Shown: positions 8,470 through 16,655 of the stretch, piece after piece | Numbering within the stretch: position 1 is the stretch's first letter | How the letters are laid out: every line of letters starts with the position of its first letter | Assembly: GCF_029223285.1 (NCBI RefSeq) | Contig: NZ_JARHUJ010000009.1 | Span: forward strand, 434,001 to 498,000 | DNA: 64,000 nt | DNA from: Paraflavitalea sp. CAU 1676 | GTDB lineage: Bacteria; Bacteroidota; Bacteroidia; Chitinophagales; Chitinophagaceae | Reading direction: 5' to 3' | Notes under the pieces: model-generated | What the model saw: the letters and a program-made list of their open reading frames with translations, nothing else | Told to the model about the DNA's origin: nothing | The model's database searches: none | Position numbers and translations under genes: made by a program

Positions 8470-9996
8470 ATGGAATTCAGTATACTCACGCTCATCTATC
8501 TTATCGGATCGGTCACCTTTATCATCGGACTTAAGATGTTGTCGCACCCAGCCACTGCACGTAAAGGCAACTGGATAGCCGCGGCCGGGATGACGCTCGC
8601 TATACTCGGTACCATCTTCCTTTATCGGGATGATGAGACCGGCGCGAAGTTGCATAATTACGGATGGATCTTTGGCGGCCTCCTTATCGGCGCCATTGTA
8701 GGCACCCTGGCCGCAAAGAAGGTGAAGATGACCGCCATGCCCGAAATGGTGAGCCTTTTCAACGGAATGGGTGGCGCCTGCGCGGCCCTCATCTCACTCA
8801 TCGAGTTTAGCCATTATGCAGGAGAAGGGTTTAAAAATTCCATCACGGAAGCCTATGAATCCGGCGACCAGATCGACAATGCTGTACTGGAGCTGGGCGT
8901 ACAATCGGGCGTACTCATTACCATCTTTGCCGGGCTGATCATTGGCTCTGTGTCGTTTGCCGGTAGTATGATCGCCTGGGGCAAGCTCAATGGAAAAATC
9001 AAGGACTTCGCCTTCAAAGGGCAGCACATCGTAAACCAGGTGATCCTGGTAGCAATAGTCGGCTTATCAATCTTTCTGATCTATAAGATCAGGATGAGTG
9101 TGGGGCCTGTCGACGATGCACCAACGACACCATTGAACATAGCATTCATCACCACGATGTTCTATACCGTATTGGCACTTTCGTTGTTGTACGGTATCTT
9201 ATTCGTAATGCCCATTGGCGGGGCCGATATGCCGGTGGTGATCTCCCTGCTCAATTCGTTTACCGGTGTGGCCGCAGCTTGTGGCGGCTTCCTGTACGAT
9301 AATAAGGTAATGCTTACCGGTGGTATCCTCGTAGGTGCGGCCGGTACCCTGCTCACGATATTGATGTGTAAGGCAATGAACCGGTCGTTGCTCAATGTAC
9401 TGATCGGCTCCTTTGGTGGTGGCAACACCGGTGGGGGAGGAGGAGGTGGCTCGAAGGAACAAGGCGCCTACAAAGAAATATCCCTCAGCGATACAGCCGT
9501 CATCATGAGCTATGCGCACAAAGTAATGATCGTGCCGGGTTATGGACTGGCGGTGGCGCAGGCACAGCATGCCTGTCACGAACTGGAGAAGCTGCTCGAA
9601 AGCAAAGGTGTGACTGTAAAATATGCCATCCATCCCGTGGCGGGCCGTATGCCGGGACACATGAACGTATTGCTGGCAGAAGCGGATGTGAGCTACGAAA
9701 AACTGCAGGAGATGGAGCAGGCCAATGAAGAGTTTGCCACTACAGATGTTGTACTCGTACTGGGTGCCAACGATGTAGTGAACCCTGCTGCCAAAACCGA
9801 TCCCGCGTCACCCATTTACGGAATGCCGATCCTCGATGTGGAACTGGCGAAAAATGTGATCGTCAACAAGCGCAGTATGAAGCCCGGTTATGCCGGTATT
9901 GAAAATGATCTCTTCTTCCAGCCCAAAACCTCGATGCTCTTTGGCGATGCCAAGAAGGTATTGCAGGACCTGATCGCGGAGATCAAGAATTTATAG
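8470..9996 (+). CDS. pntB: NAD(P) transhydrogenase subunit beta
   Basis: PntB contributes the remaining proton-channel helices (domain II) and the cytoplasmic NADP-binding domain III. Of 508 residues, the first ~315 are membrane helices with conserved PEMVSLFNGMGGACAALI and MPIGGADMPVVISLLNSFTG. The last ~155 form domain III: GYGLAVAQ at 357-364 binds NADP, followed by HPVAGRMPGHMNVLLAEA, LGANDVVNPAA and IYGMPILDVE, all family signatures. The two parts are joined by a glycine run (GGGNTGGGGGGG), longer than I expect for the family and likely a flexible hinge. It is the last gene of the pnt operon; the gene that follows starts 34 bases later on the same strand and may be read through, as no terminator is evident. 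Confidence 0.95.
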   Translation: MEFSILTLIYLIGSVTFIIGLKMLSHPATARKGNWIAAAGMTLAILGTIFLYRDDETGAKLHNYGWIFGGLLIGAIVGTLAAKKVKMTAMPEMVSLFNGMGGACAALISLIEFSHYAGEGFKNSITEAYESGDQIDNAVLELGVQSGVLITIFAGLIIGSVSFAGSMIAWGKLNGKIKDFAFKGQHIVNQVILVAIVGLSIFLIYKIRMSVGPVDDAPTTPLNIAFITTMFYTVLALSLLYGILFVMPIGGADMPVVISLLNSFTGVAAACGGFLYDNKVMLTGGILVGAAGTLLTILMCKAMNRSLLNVLIGSFGGGNTGGGGGGGSKEQGAYKEISLSDTAVIMSYAHKVMIVPGYGLAVAQAQHACHELEKLLESKGVTVKYAIHPVAGRMPGHMNVLLAEADVSYEKLQEMEQANEEFATTDVVLVLGANDVVNPAAKTDPASPIYGMPILDVELAKNVIVNKRSMKPGYAGIENDLFFQPKTSMLFGDAKKVLQDLIAEIKNL

Positions 9997-10030
9997 GAAA
10001 GAACACCTCCCATAAAGCCACCATCGTAAT

Positions 10031-10570
10031 TTGAACAATAAACCTTACAAGACGCCTGTCTGGAACATACTAGCTATCATAGCAATTAAAATTGTTTTTA
10101 CCATTTGGTGGGGTTATTCCGTTATTGACCTCTGGTCAAATGACAGCGGTGGGGATTACAACGAAGAAGAGTTTTACCAACTATTCCTCAAATGGCAATT
10201 AATAAGTCTGGCTACAATAATCTTCCTTTTGGCAGCAGAGGCATTCGCTTATTGGAGGATCCGGTTTAGGGAAATAAAGAGACCTTTGGCACATATCCAC
10301 ATTGCATCATTATTTCTGGTTCTTGTGCTGATACCAGTCATAGGGACATTATTGACCATAGGCAACGCAAGGTTTGGCGTGTACGAACCTGATGATGCGG
10401 CCGTCGAGTTCGCCAGGTACAAACAGTTCATCATGTGGGGAAGCCTAATCATTGGCCACATATGCTTTGTAGTTGTATTGATAACGGCCCGGAAAACGCG
10501 AAGCAAACCGATAGATGTACCCCTTTCGGAAAAAGCCGAGATCCTCAGCGACTATTCGGAATCAATATAG
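10031..10570 (+). CDS. Four-helix membrane protein, copy 1 of an unnamed tandem family
   Basis: I do not recognise a named family. The 179-residue protein has four predicted membrane helices: ~10-30, ~55-75 (ending in an E followed by FAYWRIR), ~85-108 and ~133-152 (IIGHICFVVVL). The C-terminus is cytoplasmic-looking and ends AEILSDYSESI. It is clearly paralogous to the next gene: both open with (T)xPxW, have a Glu in helix 2 followed by Y-x-R, a His in helix 4 and an ILxDY tail. The start is a TTG, chosen because it aligns with the TTG start of the next copy and no ATG is available. It begins 34 bases after pntB. Possible roles (stress sensor, small transporter) are guesses. Confidence 0.6.
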   Translation: MNNKPYKTPVWNILAIIAIKIVFTIWWGYSVIDLWSNDSGGDYNEEEFYQLFLKWQLISLATIIFLLAAEAFAYWRIRFREIKRPLAHIHIASLFLVLVLIPVIGTLLTIGNARFGVYEPDDAAVEFARYKQFIMWGSLIIGHICFVVVLITARKTRSKPIDVPLSEKAEILSDYSESI

Positions 10571-10653
10571 CAGAAGGGGAAATAAATGCTTTAACACTTG
10601 TTTTGTTCCGGAAATGCGTATTTTTCTACCAAGACCTAAACCCAATAATCCCT

Positions 10654-11166
10654 TTGACTAAAAAAGCCTACACTCCTCCCATCTGGTGGTTAAGCATCAT
10701 CCTGGCGTTTGAGATACTATCCACTGTAGCTTTGTTTCTCTCCCTTCAGTCAATTTGGAAAAGTGCTTCTGGCGAATTGGGTGACTATTACCAGCGGATC
10801 GTTGTATCGCAGTTAATGACTGTTGCTGGTATGTTGCTACTGATGGCAGGTGAGCTCTTTGTGTATTGTCGCTACCGGTATCATATTCGAAAAAAGCAGC
10901 TGGCGCTAATACATGTGGTGGGAATATTCATTGCGCTCGTTTTCATACCGATACTTTATTCTGTGTCCATGCCTTTTGTCGACGTAAATGTTGATGTTAA
11001 ATCCACTTTGAATACGATTAAACAGATCGTTGCCTGGTCGATCCTGTTGATTGCGCATGCATTGTTTGTAACTGTATGGATCGATGCGCATAAAAACTGG
11101 AAGATGGCTGCCAGGCCCACTACCAACGAAAACGCCGACATCCTCAACGACTACGCCGAACAGTAA
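10654..11166 (+). CDS. Four-helix membrane protein, copy 2 of the tandem family
   Basis: A 170-residue paralogue of the preceding gene. Four helices are visible at ~9-30, ~45-65 (LLLMAGELFVYCRYRY), ~77-100 and ~125-145 (WSILLIAHALFVTVW). The helix-2 Glu and helix-4 His of copy 1 are conserved, and the tail reads NADILNDYAEQ. The N-terminal pattern KKAYTPPIWW aligns with KPYKTPVWN of copy 1, which fixes the start at the TTG at 10654; the open frame extends further upstream to 10435, but that part overlaps copy 1 and has no resemblance to it. The gap to copy 1 is 83 bases. Codon use and composition resemble the neighbours. Function is unknown. Confidence 0.58.
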   Translation: MTKKAYTPPIWWLSIILAFEILSTVALFLSLQSIWKSASGELGDYYQRIVVSQLMTVAGMLLLMAGELFVYCRYRYHIRKKQLALIHVVGIFIALVFIPILYSVSMPFVDVNVDVKSTLNTIKQIVAWSILLIAHALFVTVWIDAHKNWKMAARPTTNENADILNDYAEQ

Positions 11167-11276
11167 TGGCCCCATTATTCATAAGCTTGAGGATTTTAGG
11201 TCAATATTAACTCTCCGGGCAAGGTCACTTGGCTTGAAAATGGCTATTTTTCTAGTCCATTAATCCCCTTCATCCA

Positions 11277-11792
11277 ATGCGCAAAAAGCGAGGTCCATCC
11301 GATGGTCTGGCCATTCCGCCAACGCATTTCCTTGACCTGCAATTGGTGCTCATGATCTTTCTCATCCTCACCCAATTCGTGACGATGATCATAAACGATC
11401 GGTATGCAACCGTGACCAATCGGCCCGTTTATTTAGCGAGTAGGGAATACATTAGAGAGAACGGTTATCTGCTGGCTGCGATCCTTATCGTATTGTTCGT
11501 GGAGTGTCTCGTGTGGAGGTATCTAAAATATACACAACGTATTCAATGGTTCTTCTGGGGATATTATTTACCCTTGCTAATCATCCTGGTGGTACTGCCG
11601 GCGCTGGCCTTATGCCGTGGTACGTATTACTGCTTCCTGCAAAAAGAGCATATCGTATGGTTCTTCGCAGCCATCGGATTGTCGCACATCTCTTTTATTG
11701 CAGCGCTCAATGAAGCGTATGTGAATAAATACCCTGGCGCAACCGGGCATGATCTCGGCATCCTCGAAGGAATCTTCGACCTGTTTACTTAG
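11277..11792 (+). CDS. Four-helix membrane protein, diverged copy 3 of the tandem family
   Basis: A 171-residue protein with an ATG start and four helices at ~20-40, ~62-82 (ILIVLFVECLVWRYLKY), ~90-115 and ~127-145 (FAAIGLSHISFIAAL). Overall similarity to copies 1 and 2 is weak by eye, but the layout, the Glu near the end of helix 2 followed by an aromatic/Arg pair, and the S/A-H-x-x-F in helix 4 are retained. The C-terminus (HDLGILEGIFDLFT) is a variant of the DILxDY tail. It also carries two cysteines in loop 3 (CRGTYYC) absent from the other two. Its last 8 bases overlap the end of the convergent S41 protease gene. Membership of the same family is an inference. Confidence 0.5.
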   Translation: MRKKRGPSDGLAIPPTHFLDLQLVLMIFLILTQFVTMIINDRYATVTNRPVYLASREYIRENGYLLAAILIVLFVECLVWRYLKYTQRIQWFFWGYYLPLLIILVVLPALALCRGTYYCFLQKEHIVWFFAAIGLSHISFIAALNEAYVNKYPGATGHDLGILEGIFDLFT

Positions 11793-12813
11793 TCTTCCGC
11801 AACCACTTCACCGCCGCCTGTATCTTTTTATCTTTGCTGTGATTAAAGTAATCGTCTCCGCCCACTACTTTGATGCCTGGCACCACATCATACACATAAG
11901 CCTTGCCATTCCGGTCGCGCACATACTCCATCGCCAGCACCATCGCATTGCCCTTGCCAGGCAGGTAGCGGCCATCGTTCGAGGTTACATACCCGCCGGT
12001 GGGTTCGCCAATCACGACCGACCTGGGCCTGCCCGTAAAGGCCACCGCCATCATTTCTCCCGCACTGGCCGTAACCGGGCCAACGATCAACGCCACCGGC
12101 AACTTCGATAAGTCACCGCAACCCCTTTCTGCTTTCAGCGGGATAGAGTCGTACCATTCCACCGCCCCCTGCTTCACCATCGAGGCACCCGTTACTTTAC
12201 CCGAAGCATCCACCCCCTCACTGTACAGTCCAGCGCCCAGCACATTAGCCACCCCAGCCACCATCGGAAACAAATTGCCCCCAGCATTTAAGCGTAAATC
12301 AATGATGACACCCCTGGTGCCGGTGTGTGTATACCTGCACAACGAATCCTGGATGCGCTGCGCAAAAGCCCGCGCCTCGGTGGCCGATTGACCACCAAAG
12401 AAAGGAATGGAGATATAAGTAAACTGCTTATCCACCACACCGGCATAGATCCGCGGACCCTTGCTGGCTGCGAGTTTGATATTGGCGGTAAGCCTCGTGG
12501 TATCGAATGCCAATGCGGGATCAGGATTTTTGTATTGCTGACCGCCCAGTAGCAAAAAGCCATGCCGGTCGCCCAGTTGGTTGAAGGCATAACGCACCGC
12601 CGGAAAAACATCATCATACGTACGCGCATTCCGCGTAATCATGCCTACTGAATCGCGCACCTGAAGCCAGTTTACCTTGCTGCTGAAGACCGATTGTTTT
12701 TGCATCAGCGTAAGTGCACTATCCACAAATAAACGAACACTATCAGGTACCTGGGCAAGCGACACCTGACCCAAAAACAGAATCGCCACCAGGGCAGAGA
12801 GCATGTTACGCAT
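11785..12813 (-). CDS. S41-family (C-terminal processing-like) serine peptidase, secreted
   Basis: A 342-residue protein with a signal peptide (MLSALVAILFLGQVSLAQ). It matches the tail-specific protease/S41 fold: an N-terminal helical part, then GVIIDLRLNAGGNLFPMVAGVANVL (substrate-cradle strand and NxGG) and LPVALIVGPVTASAGEMMAVAF, where the TASAGE serine is the nucleophile in this family. GKGNAMVL lies about where the catalytic lysine region falls, but I cannot place the Lys with certainty. No PDZ domain is obvious, unlike classical CtpA. The probable location is the periplasm. Bacteroidota carry many such peptidases of unknown substrate. The gene is monocistronic and overlaps the converging gene by 8 bases. 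Confidence 0.8.
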   Translation of the reverse strand: MRNMLSALVAILFLGQVSLAQVPDSVRLFVDSALTLMQKQSVFSSKVNWLQVRDSVGMITRNARTYDDVFPAVRYAFNQLGDRHGFLLLGGQQYKNPDPALAFDTTRLTANIKLAASKGPRIYAGVVDKQFTYISIPFFGGQSATEARAFAQRIQDSLCRYTHTGTRGVIIDLRLNAGGNLFPMVAGVANVLGAGLYSEGVDASGKVTGASMVKQGAVEWYDSIPLKAERGCGDLSKLPVALIVGPVTASAGEMMAVAFTGRPRSVVIGEPTGGYVTSNDGRYLPGKGNAMVLAMEYVRDRNGKAYVYDVVPGIKVVGGDDYFNHSKDKKIQAAVKWLRKTK

Positions 12814-12920
12814 CGGGGTGATTTAAGCGTCAAAAATAGGGAAATGCTCATCCCGTACAACTACATAAAGATGGGATGAGCCGGGCCTTGCACCGGCTAC
12901 CAGAATTGCGGATTCAACCG

Positions 12921-12928
12921 TACATTTG
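12921..12928 (+). promoter_or_regulatory. Minus-7 box TACATTTG before the rRNA methyltransferase gene
   Basis: An exact match to TAnnTTTG, 18 bases before the TTG start codon at 12946. No minus-33 element is clear. The predicted transcript start leaves a leader of about a dozen bases. Confidence 0.4.
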
Positions 12929-12945
12929 CCGATTAAAATCAAGCA

Positions 12946-14382
12946 TTGAACTTACCACCGGCATTACTGGAATCGCTCGAAGGCGTGAAGGGGTACAACC
13001 GTACCAGTTTTGAAGCCGTGCACCAATCGGGCAAACAGGTAACTTCCATTCGCCTCAATCCATTGCGTGTGGCAGCTGTCGACGCCGAAGCCGGGGCCAC
13101 AGACAATGAAGAACTTCCCGCCGCACTTCGGCTGTTGTTGAAAGATACCGCCATTACGGCATCATCCATACCCTGGACGACCAGCGGCTATTATCTCTCT
13201 GAACGACCTTCCTTTACCTTCGACCCCGCCCTGCACGGCGGTGCCTACTATGTACAGGAAGCCAGCAGCATGTTCCTGGAACAGGCCCTGAAGCAAACCA
13301 CCGATCTGCGTAAAGATATCCGGGTACTTGATCTCTGTGCCGCGCCCGGAGGAAAATCGTCCCTGTTGCAATCGCTCATTACACCCGGTAGCCTGCTCAT
13401 CAGTAATGATGTCATCAAATCGCGCGCAGCGATACTTGAAGAGAACCTCACCAAATGGGGCGCCGCCAACACCATCGTCACCAACAACGACCCCGCGCAT
13501 TTTGCCCGGCTCGAGAACTTTTTCGATGTGCTGGTGATCGATGCACCCTGCAGTGGCAGCGGCTTGTTCCGCCGCGATGAGGAGGCCATAAAGGAATGGA
13601 GCGAACACAATGTGGCACTTTGCAGCCAGCGCCAACGGCGTATCCTCGCCGATAGCTTTGGATGCCTTAAAGAGGGAGGGACATTGATCTATTCCACCTG
13701 TTCCTATTCAAAGGAAGAAGACGAAGACATACTCGATTGGCTCATGCAGGAATTTGAACTGGAAAGCCTGCCCCTGCAAACCGATCCTGCCTGGGGAATC
13801 GTAGAAACCACCAGCAGCGTGTCGCAAGCGACCGGTTACCGCTTCTTTCCCGACCAGGTAAAAGGAGAGGGGCTATTCCTCGCCTGCTTTCGTAAAAAAG
13901 AAGGCAGCGGTAATACAGCCAGGCTACCTAAAAAAACGAAATGGCAGAAAGTTTCTAAAACAGAAGCCGCCATCATACAACCCTGGCTCAACCCGCAACA
14001 GTCTATACAATTGTGGAAGCAGGGTGATATGATCATCGCCTTGCCCGCATCGCTCGAAGAAGCTTTGCACATAGCGGCCGAACACCTGTATTTACGCAAA
14101 GCCGGTATAATAATTGGGAAGGTTGCAGGAAACAGTCTCGTACCTGATCATGCATTGGCCCTCAGCGAGCTGCTCGCAACCACAACTGTTGCGGTATCGT
14201 TAAAAAAGGAAAACGCCCTGCAATATTTAAGGCGCGAAGAAGTTACCATACAAGCAGCACAAACCGGCTGGACCCTCGTAAAATACCAGGGAATTGCATT
14301 GGGTTGGATCAAGGTACTCGCCAATCGCATCAATAATTATTATCCTTCCGCCTGGAGGATATTGAAAAGCGGAAACAATTAA
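12946..14382 (+). CDS. rRNA cytosine-C5 methyltransferase (RsmB/RsmF/NSUN family)
   Basis: A 478-residue SAM-dependent RNA m5C methyltransferase, probably acting on 16S rRNA. The N-terminal part (SIRLNPLR, LHGGAYYVQEASSMF) is the family's RNA-recognition lead-in. The catalytic domain shows the SAM motif LDLCAAPGGKS (131-138), the VIDAPCSGSGLFRR motif with Cys202, and IYSTCSY with Cys252; the two cysteines are those used by this family for catalysis and release. The C-terminal ~150 residues resemble the RsmF-type tail with a PUA-like fold (LYLRKAGIIIGKVAGNSLVPDHALALS). The start is TTG, supported by the nearby minus-7 box and by the family's usual N-terminus. RsmF is the most likely specificity, but the position modified cannot be read from sequence. 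Confidence 0.87.
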   Translation: MNLPPALLESLEGVKGYNRTSFEAVHQSGKQVTSIRLNPLRVAAVDAEAGATDNEELPAALRLLLKDTAITASSIPWTTSGYYLSERPSFTFDPALHGGAYYVQEASSMFLEQALKQTTDLRKDIRVLDLCAAPGGKSSLLQSLITPGSLLISNDVIKSRAAILEENLTKWGAANTIVTNNDPAHFARLENFFDVLVIDAPCSGSGLFRRDEEAIKEWSEHNVALCSQRQRRILADSFGCLKEGGTLIYSTCSYSKEEDEDILDWLMQEFELESLPLQTDPAWGIVETTSSVSQATGYRFFPDQVKGEGLFLACFRKKEGSGNTARLPKKTKWQKVSKTEAAIIQPWLNPQQSIQLWKQGDMIIALPASLEEALHIAAEHLYLRKAGIIIGKVAGNSLVPDHALALSELLATTTVAVSLKKENALQYLRREEVTIQAAQTGWTLVKYQGIALGWIKVLANRINNYYPSAWRILKSGNN

Positions 14383-14421
14383 AATATGCTGCATCTTTGC
14401 ACGGTTAAGAAATTCAAGTCT

Positions 14422-15582
14422 ATGTTGAAAATCAAAGTGTTAATTGTTCTCTTTGTCCTCACAGCCGGTATGGCGGGCGCACAACAGCTCAAAGTACAGG
14501 GCGCAACACCTTCCCTGTACCTCACGCACACCGTTGCTGCCAAGGAAAACTGGTATAGCATCGGACGCCTGTACAACGCCAGTCCCAAAGAAATTGCCCC
14601 CTTCAACAACAGCAGCATGGATAAGCCACTGTCTATCGGACAGGCGCTGAAAATACCGCTCACCACCAATGTGTCGGTAGATGGTACAAAGGCCGCAGAT
14701 GAAGTATTTGTGCCGCTGTATTACACCATACAAGACAAAGAGTGGCTCTACCGCATCAGTCAAAACCACAACAAAGTTCCCGTCGCCAACCTCGAAAAAT
14801 GGAATAATATATCCAATGATCAGGTAAAGCCCGGCATGAATATCATCGTAGGGTATTTAAAAGTAAAACAGGGACAAAGTGCCCTGGCGGCCACTGGCAC
14901 CAAACAGATCGTGGCCGTAACGGCAGCCCCGCCCGTAGCGAAAACCGAAACTCCGGCCATTACACCGGCAGCGAACACGCCGGCTACCACTACACCGGCC
15001 ACCACAACGCCCAAAGAAACCAACACGGGGATAGTAAAGGCCGAAGAGCCCAAGTCAACACCGCCGGTAACTACACCCGAGAAGCCGGTTACCACAACCG
15101 TTGACAAACCTGTAGAGAAGCCAGCAGAAAAGCCGGTAGAAAAACCGGTTACCACACCAGTCATCAACACATCCACCAATCCGCCAGCTACTACCACACC
15201 AACCAGCAATACATCGGCACCGGTGAACAGTTTGCCGGCACCCGGACCTACTACTGCTTCCGGTAGCAACGCCAGCCATAAGGGCGGTTATTTCCGGTCG
15301 CAGTTTGCTGAATCGGGCAAAAATTCCACGGGTAATGCAGGCATCTTCCGCAGCACAAGCGGTTGGAAAGATGGAAAATATTATGCGCTGATGAACAACG
15401 TGCCTACCGGAACCATCGTGAAGGTGACATTCTCCTCTACCCAAAAAACGGTGTATGCAAAAGTGCTCGGACAGCTGCCCGACATGAAAGAAAGCGTGGG
15501 GCTCACCATTCGCCTCAGCGATGCCGCTGCCTCCGAACTGGGCGCCGAAAATGGGAAGTTCTATGTAGATGTAAAATATTAA
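14422..15582 (+). CDS. Secreted LysM protein with a C-terminal double-psi-barrel-like domain
   Basis: A 386-residue exported protein. A signal peptide (LIVLFVLTAGMAGAQ) is followed by two LysM-type repeats that bind peptidoglycan: YLTHTVAAKENWYSIGRLYN... and YYTIQDKEWLYRISQNHN.... A ~110-residue linker made of Pro, Thr, Lys and Glu follows, with repeats such as EKPVEKPAEKPVEKPV. The C-terminal ~95 residues (from GYFRSQFAESG, through YYALMNNVPTGTIVKVTF, to LTIRLSDAAASELG) resemble a RlpA-like double-psi beta-barrel. The design fits a cell-wall-bound factor in envelope maintenance or division, but an enzymatic activity is unproven. I chose MLKIKVLIV as start since the upstream ATG at 14386 spoils the signal peptide. 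Confidence 0.75.
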   Translation: MLKIKVLIVLFVLTAGMAGAQQLKVQGATPSLYLTHTVAAKENWYSIGRLYNASPKEIAPFNNSSMDKPLSIGQALKIPLTTNVSVDGTKAADEVFVPLYYTIQDKEWLYRISQNHNKVPVANLEKWNNISNDQVKPGMNIIVGYLKVKQGQSALAATGTKQIVAVTAAPPVAKTETPAITPAANTPATTTPATTTPKETNTGIVKAEEPKSTPPVTTPEKPVTTTVDKPVEKPAEKPVEKPVTTPVINTSTNPPATTTPTSNTSAPVNSLPAPGPTTASGSNASHKGGYFRSQFAESGKNSTGNAGIFRSTSGWKDGKYYALMNNVPTGTIVKVTFSSTQKTVYAKVLGQLPDMKESVGLTIRLSDAAASELGAENGKFYVDVKY

Positions 15583-15608
15583 TAGTAGCACTACTGCTGT
15601 ATAATAAA

Positions 15609-15639
15609 AAAGCTGCCGGCATCACCGGCAGCTTTTTTA
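15609..15639. terminator. Bidirectional terminator between convergent genes
   Basis: AGCTGCCGG (15611-15619) pairs with CCGGCAGCT (15624-15632), with A-runs before and T-runs after, so it works on both strands. It serves the LysM gene and the convergent fmt. Confidence 0.85.
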
Positions 15640-15655
15640 TTAGTAGTTACCCCCC

Positions 15656-16645
15656 CTAAAACCGGTAGCCCCTTAAGAAATCCTCGATCGTCATTCGTTT
15701 CTTACCCTCCAGCTGAATATCCAGCACATGGATATAGCCATCGGGACAGGCAAATTTCAGGTAGGTTTTGCCGTTGGTATCGGCCGTGCCGGGAGGTATG
15801 GTGGGAGGAGCAATTTCTTTTTTGGAGCGATAGATCTTTAAGGTCTTATCCTGCAGATAGGAATAAGCGCCAGGGTAGGGCGACAGACCGCGGATCAGGT
15901 TGTGCACCTCATACACGGTTTTGTTCCAGTCTATCTTCGTGGTCTCGGTAAATATCTTGGGCGCATGCCTGAGTGCGGCGCCGGCTTTTCCTCCATCGAC
16001 ATTGGCAACAGCGCCATTGCCGCCATTGAGGTCACTCACCACTTCATCCTGTGGTTTTTCTGCAATGGTACCCGCCGCCAGGCCTTCAACAGTTTTCACC
16101 AGCAGCCTGGCGCCCACTTCTTTCATATAATCGTGTACATCGCCGGCATTGTCGTCTTCACCAATGGGAAAACTGTCTTGCAACAGGATATGACCGGTGT
16201 CGATCTCCTGCTGCAATTTGAAGGTCGTAACACCGGTTACCTTTTCGCCATTGATCACGGCCCAGTTGATCGGCGCAGCGCCGCGGTATTGCGGCAACAA
16301 AGAGCCGTGCAGGTTAACGGTGCCTTTGGGAGGCATATTCCACACGACCTCGGGCAGCATGCGGAAAGCCACCACGATCTGCAGGTCGGCCTGCAGGGCG
16401 CGCAGCTCTTCCAGGAAAGCAGGGTCTTTCAATTTCACGGGCTGCAACAGGTGCAACCCATGCTCTACGGCATATTTCTTTACCGCACTCTCATTCATCT
16501 TCATGCCCCGGCCTGCGGGTTTATCGGGTGCCGTCACTACACCCACGATGCGGGCGCCTGCCTTTACCAAAGCATCGAGCGATGCCACGGCAAACTCGGG
16601 CGTACCCATAAAAACGATTCGCGTATCTTTTAATAGATCACTCAT
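15656..16645 (-). CDS. fmt: Methionyl-tRNA formyltransferase
   Basis: Fmt formylates Met-tRNA(fMet) with 10-formyl-tetrahydrofolate, making the initiator tRNA. The 329-residue length is usual. Signatures are RIVFMGTPEFAVASLDAL at the N-terminus and the catalytic region TVNLHGSLLPQYRGAAPINWAVI (Asn and His of the N-x-H active site). EIDTGHILLQ follows. The C-terminal OB-like tRNA-binding domain holds LIRGLSPYPGAYS and KTYLKFACPDGYIHVLDIQLEGKKRM. The gene starts 10 bases after a DUF1343/NamZ-type gene on the same strand, so the two probably form one transcript that ends at the terminator at 15609. Confidence 0.96.
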   Translation of the reverse strand: MSDLLKDTRIVFMGTPEFAVASLDALVKAGARIVGVVTAPDKPAGRGMKMNESAVKKYAVEHGLHLLQPVKLKDPAFLEELRALQADLQIVVAFRMLPEVVWNMPPKGTVNLHGSLLPQYRGAAPINWAVINGEKVTGVTTFKLQQEIDTGHILLQDSFPIGEDDNAGDVHDYMKEVGARLLVKTVEGLAAGTIAEKPQDEVVSDLNGGNGAVANVDGGKAGAALRHAPKIFTETTKIDWNKTVYEVHNLIRGLSPYPGAYSYLQDKTLKIYRSKKEIAPPTIPPGTADTNGKTYLKFACPDGYIHVLDIQLEGKKRMTIEDFLRGYRF

Positions 16646-16655
16646 ACAACTTAGA

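Noticed and set aside
10435-10653. Upstream extension of the second four-helix protein gene
   Set aside because: The extra 73 codons overlap the preceding paralogue in another frame and do not align with it; the TTG at 10654 lines up with the paralogue's start.
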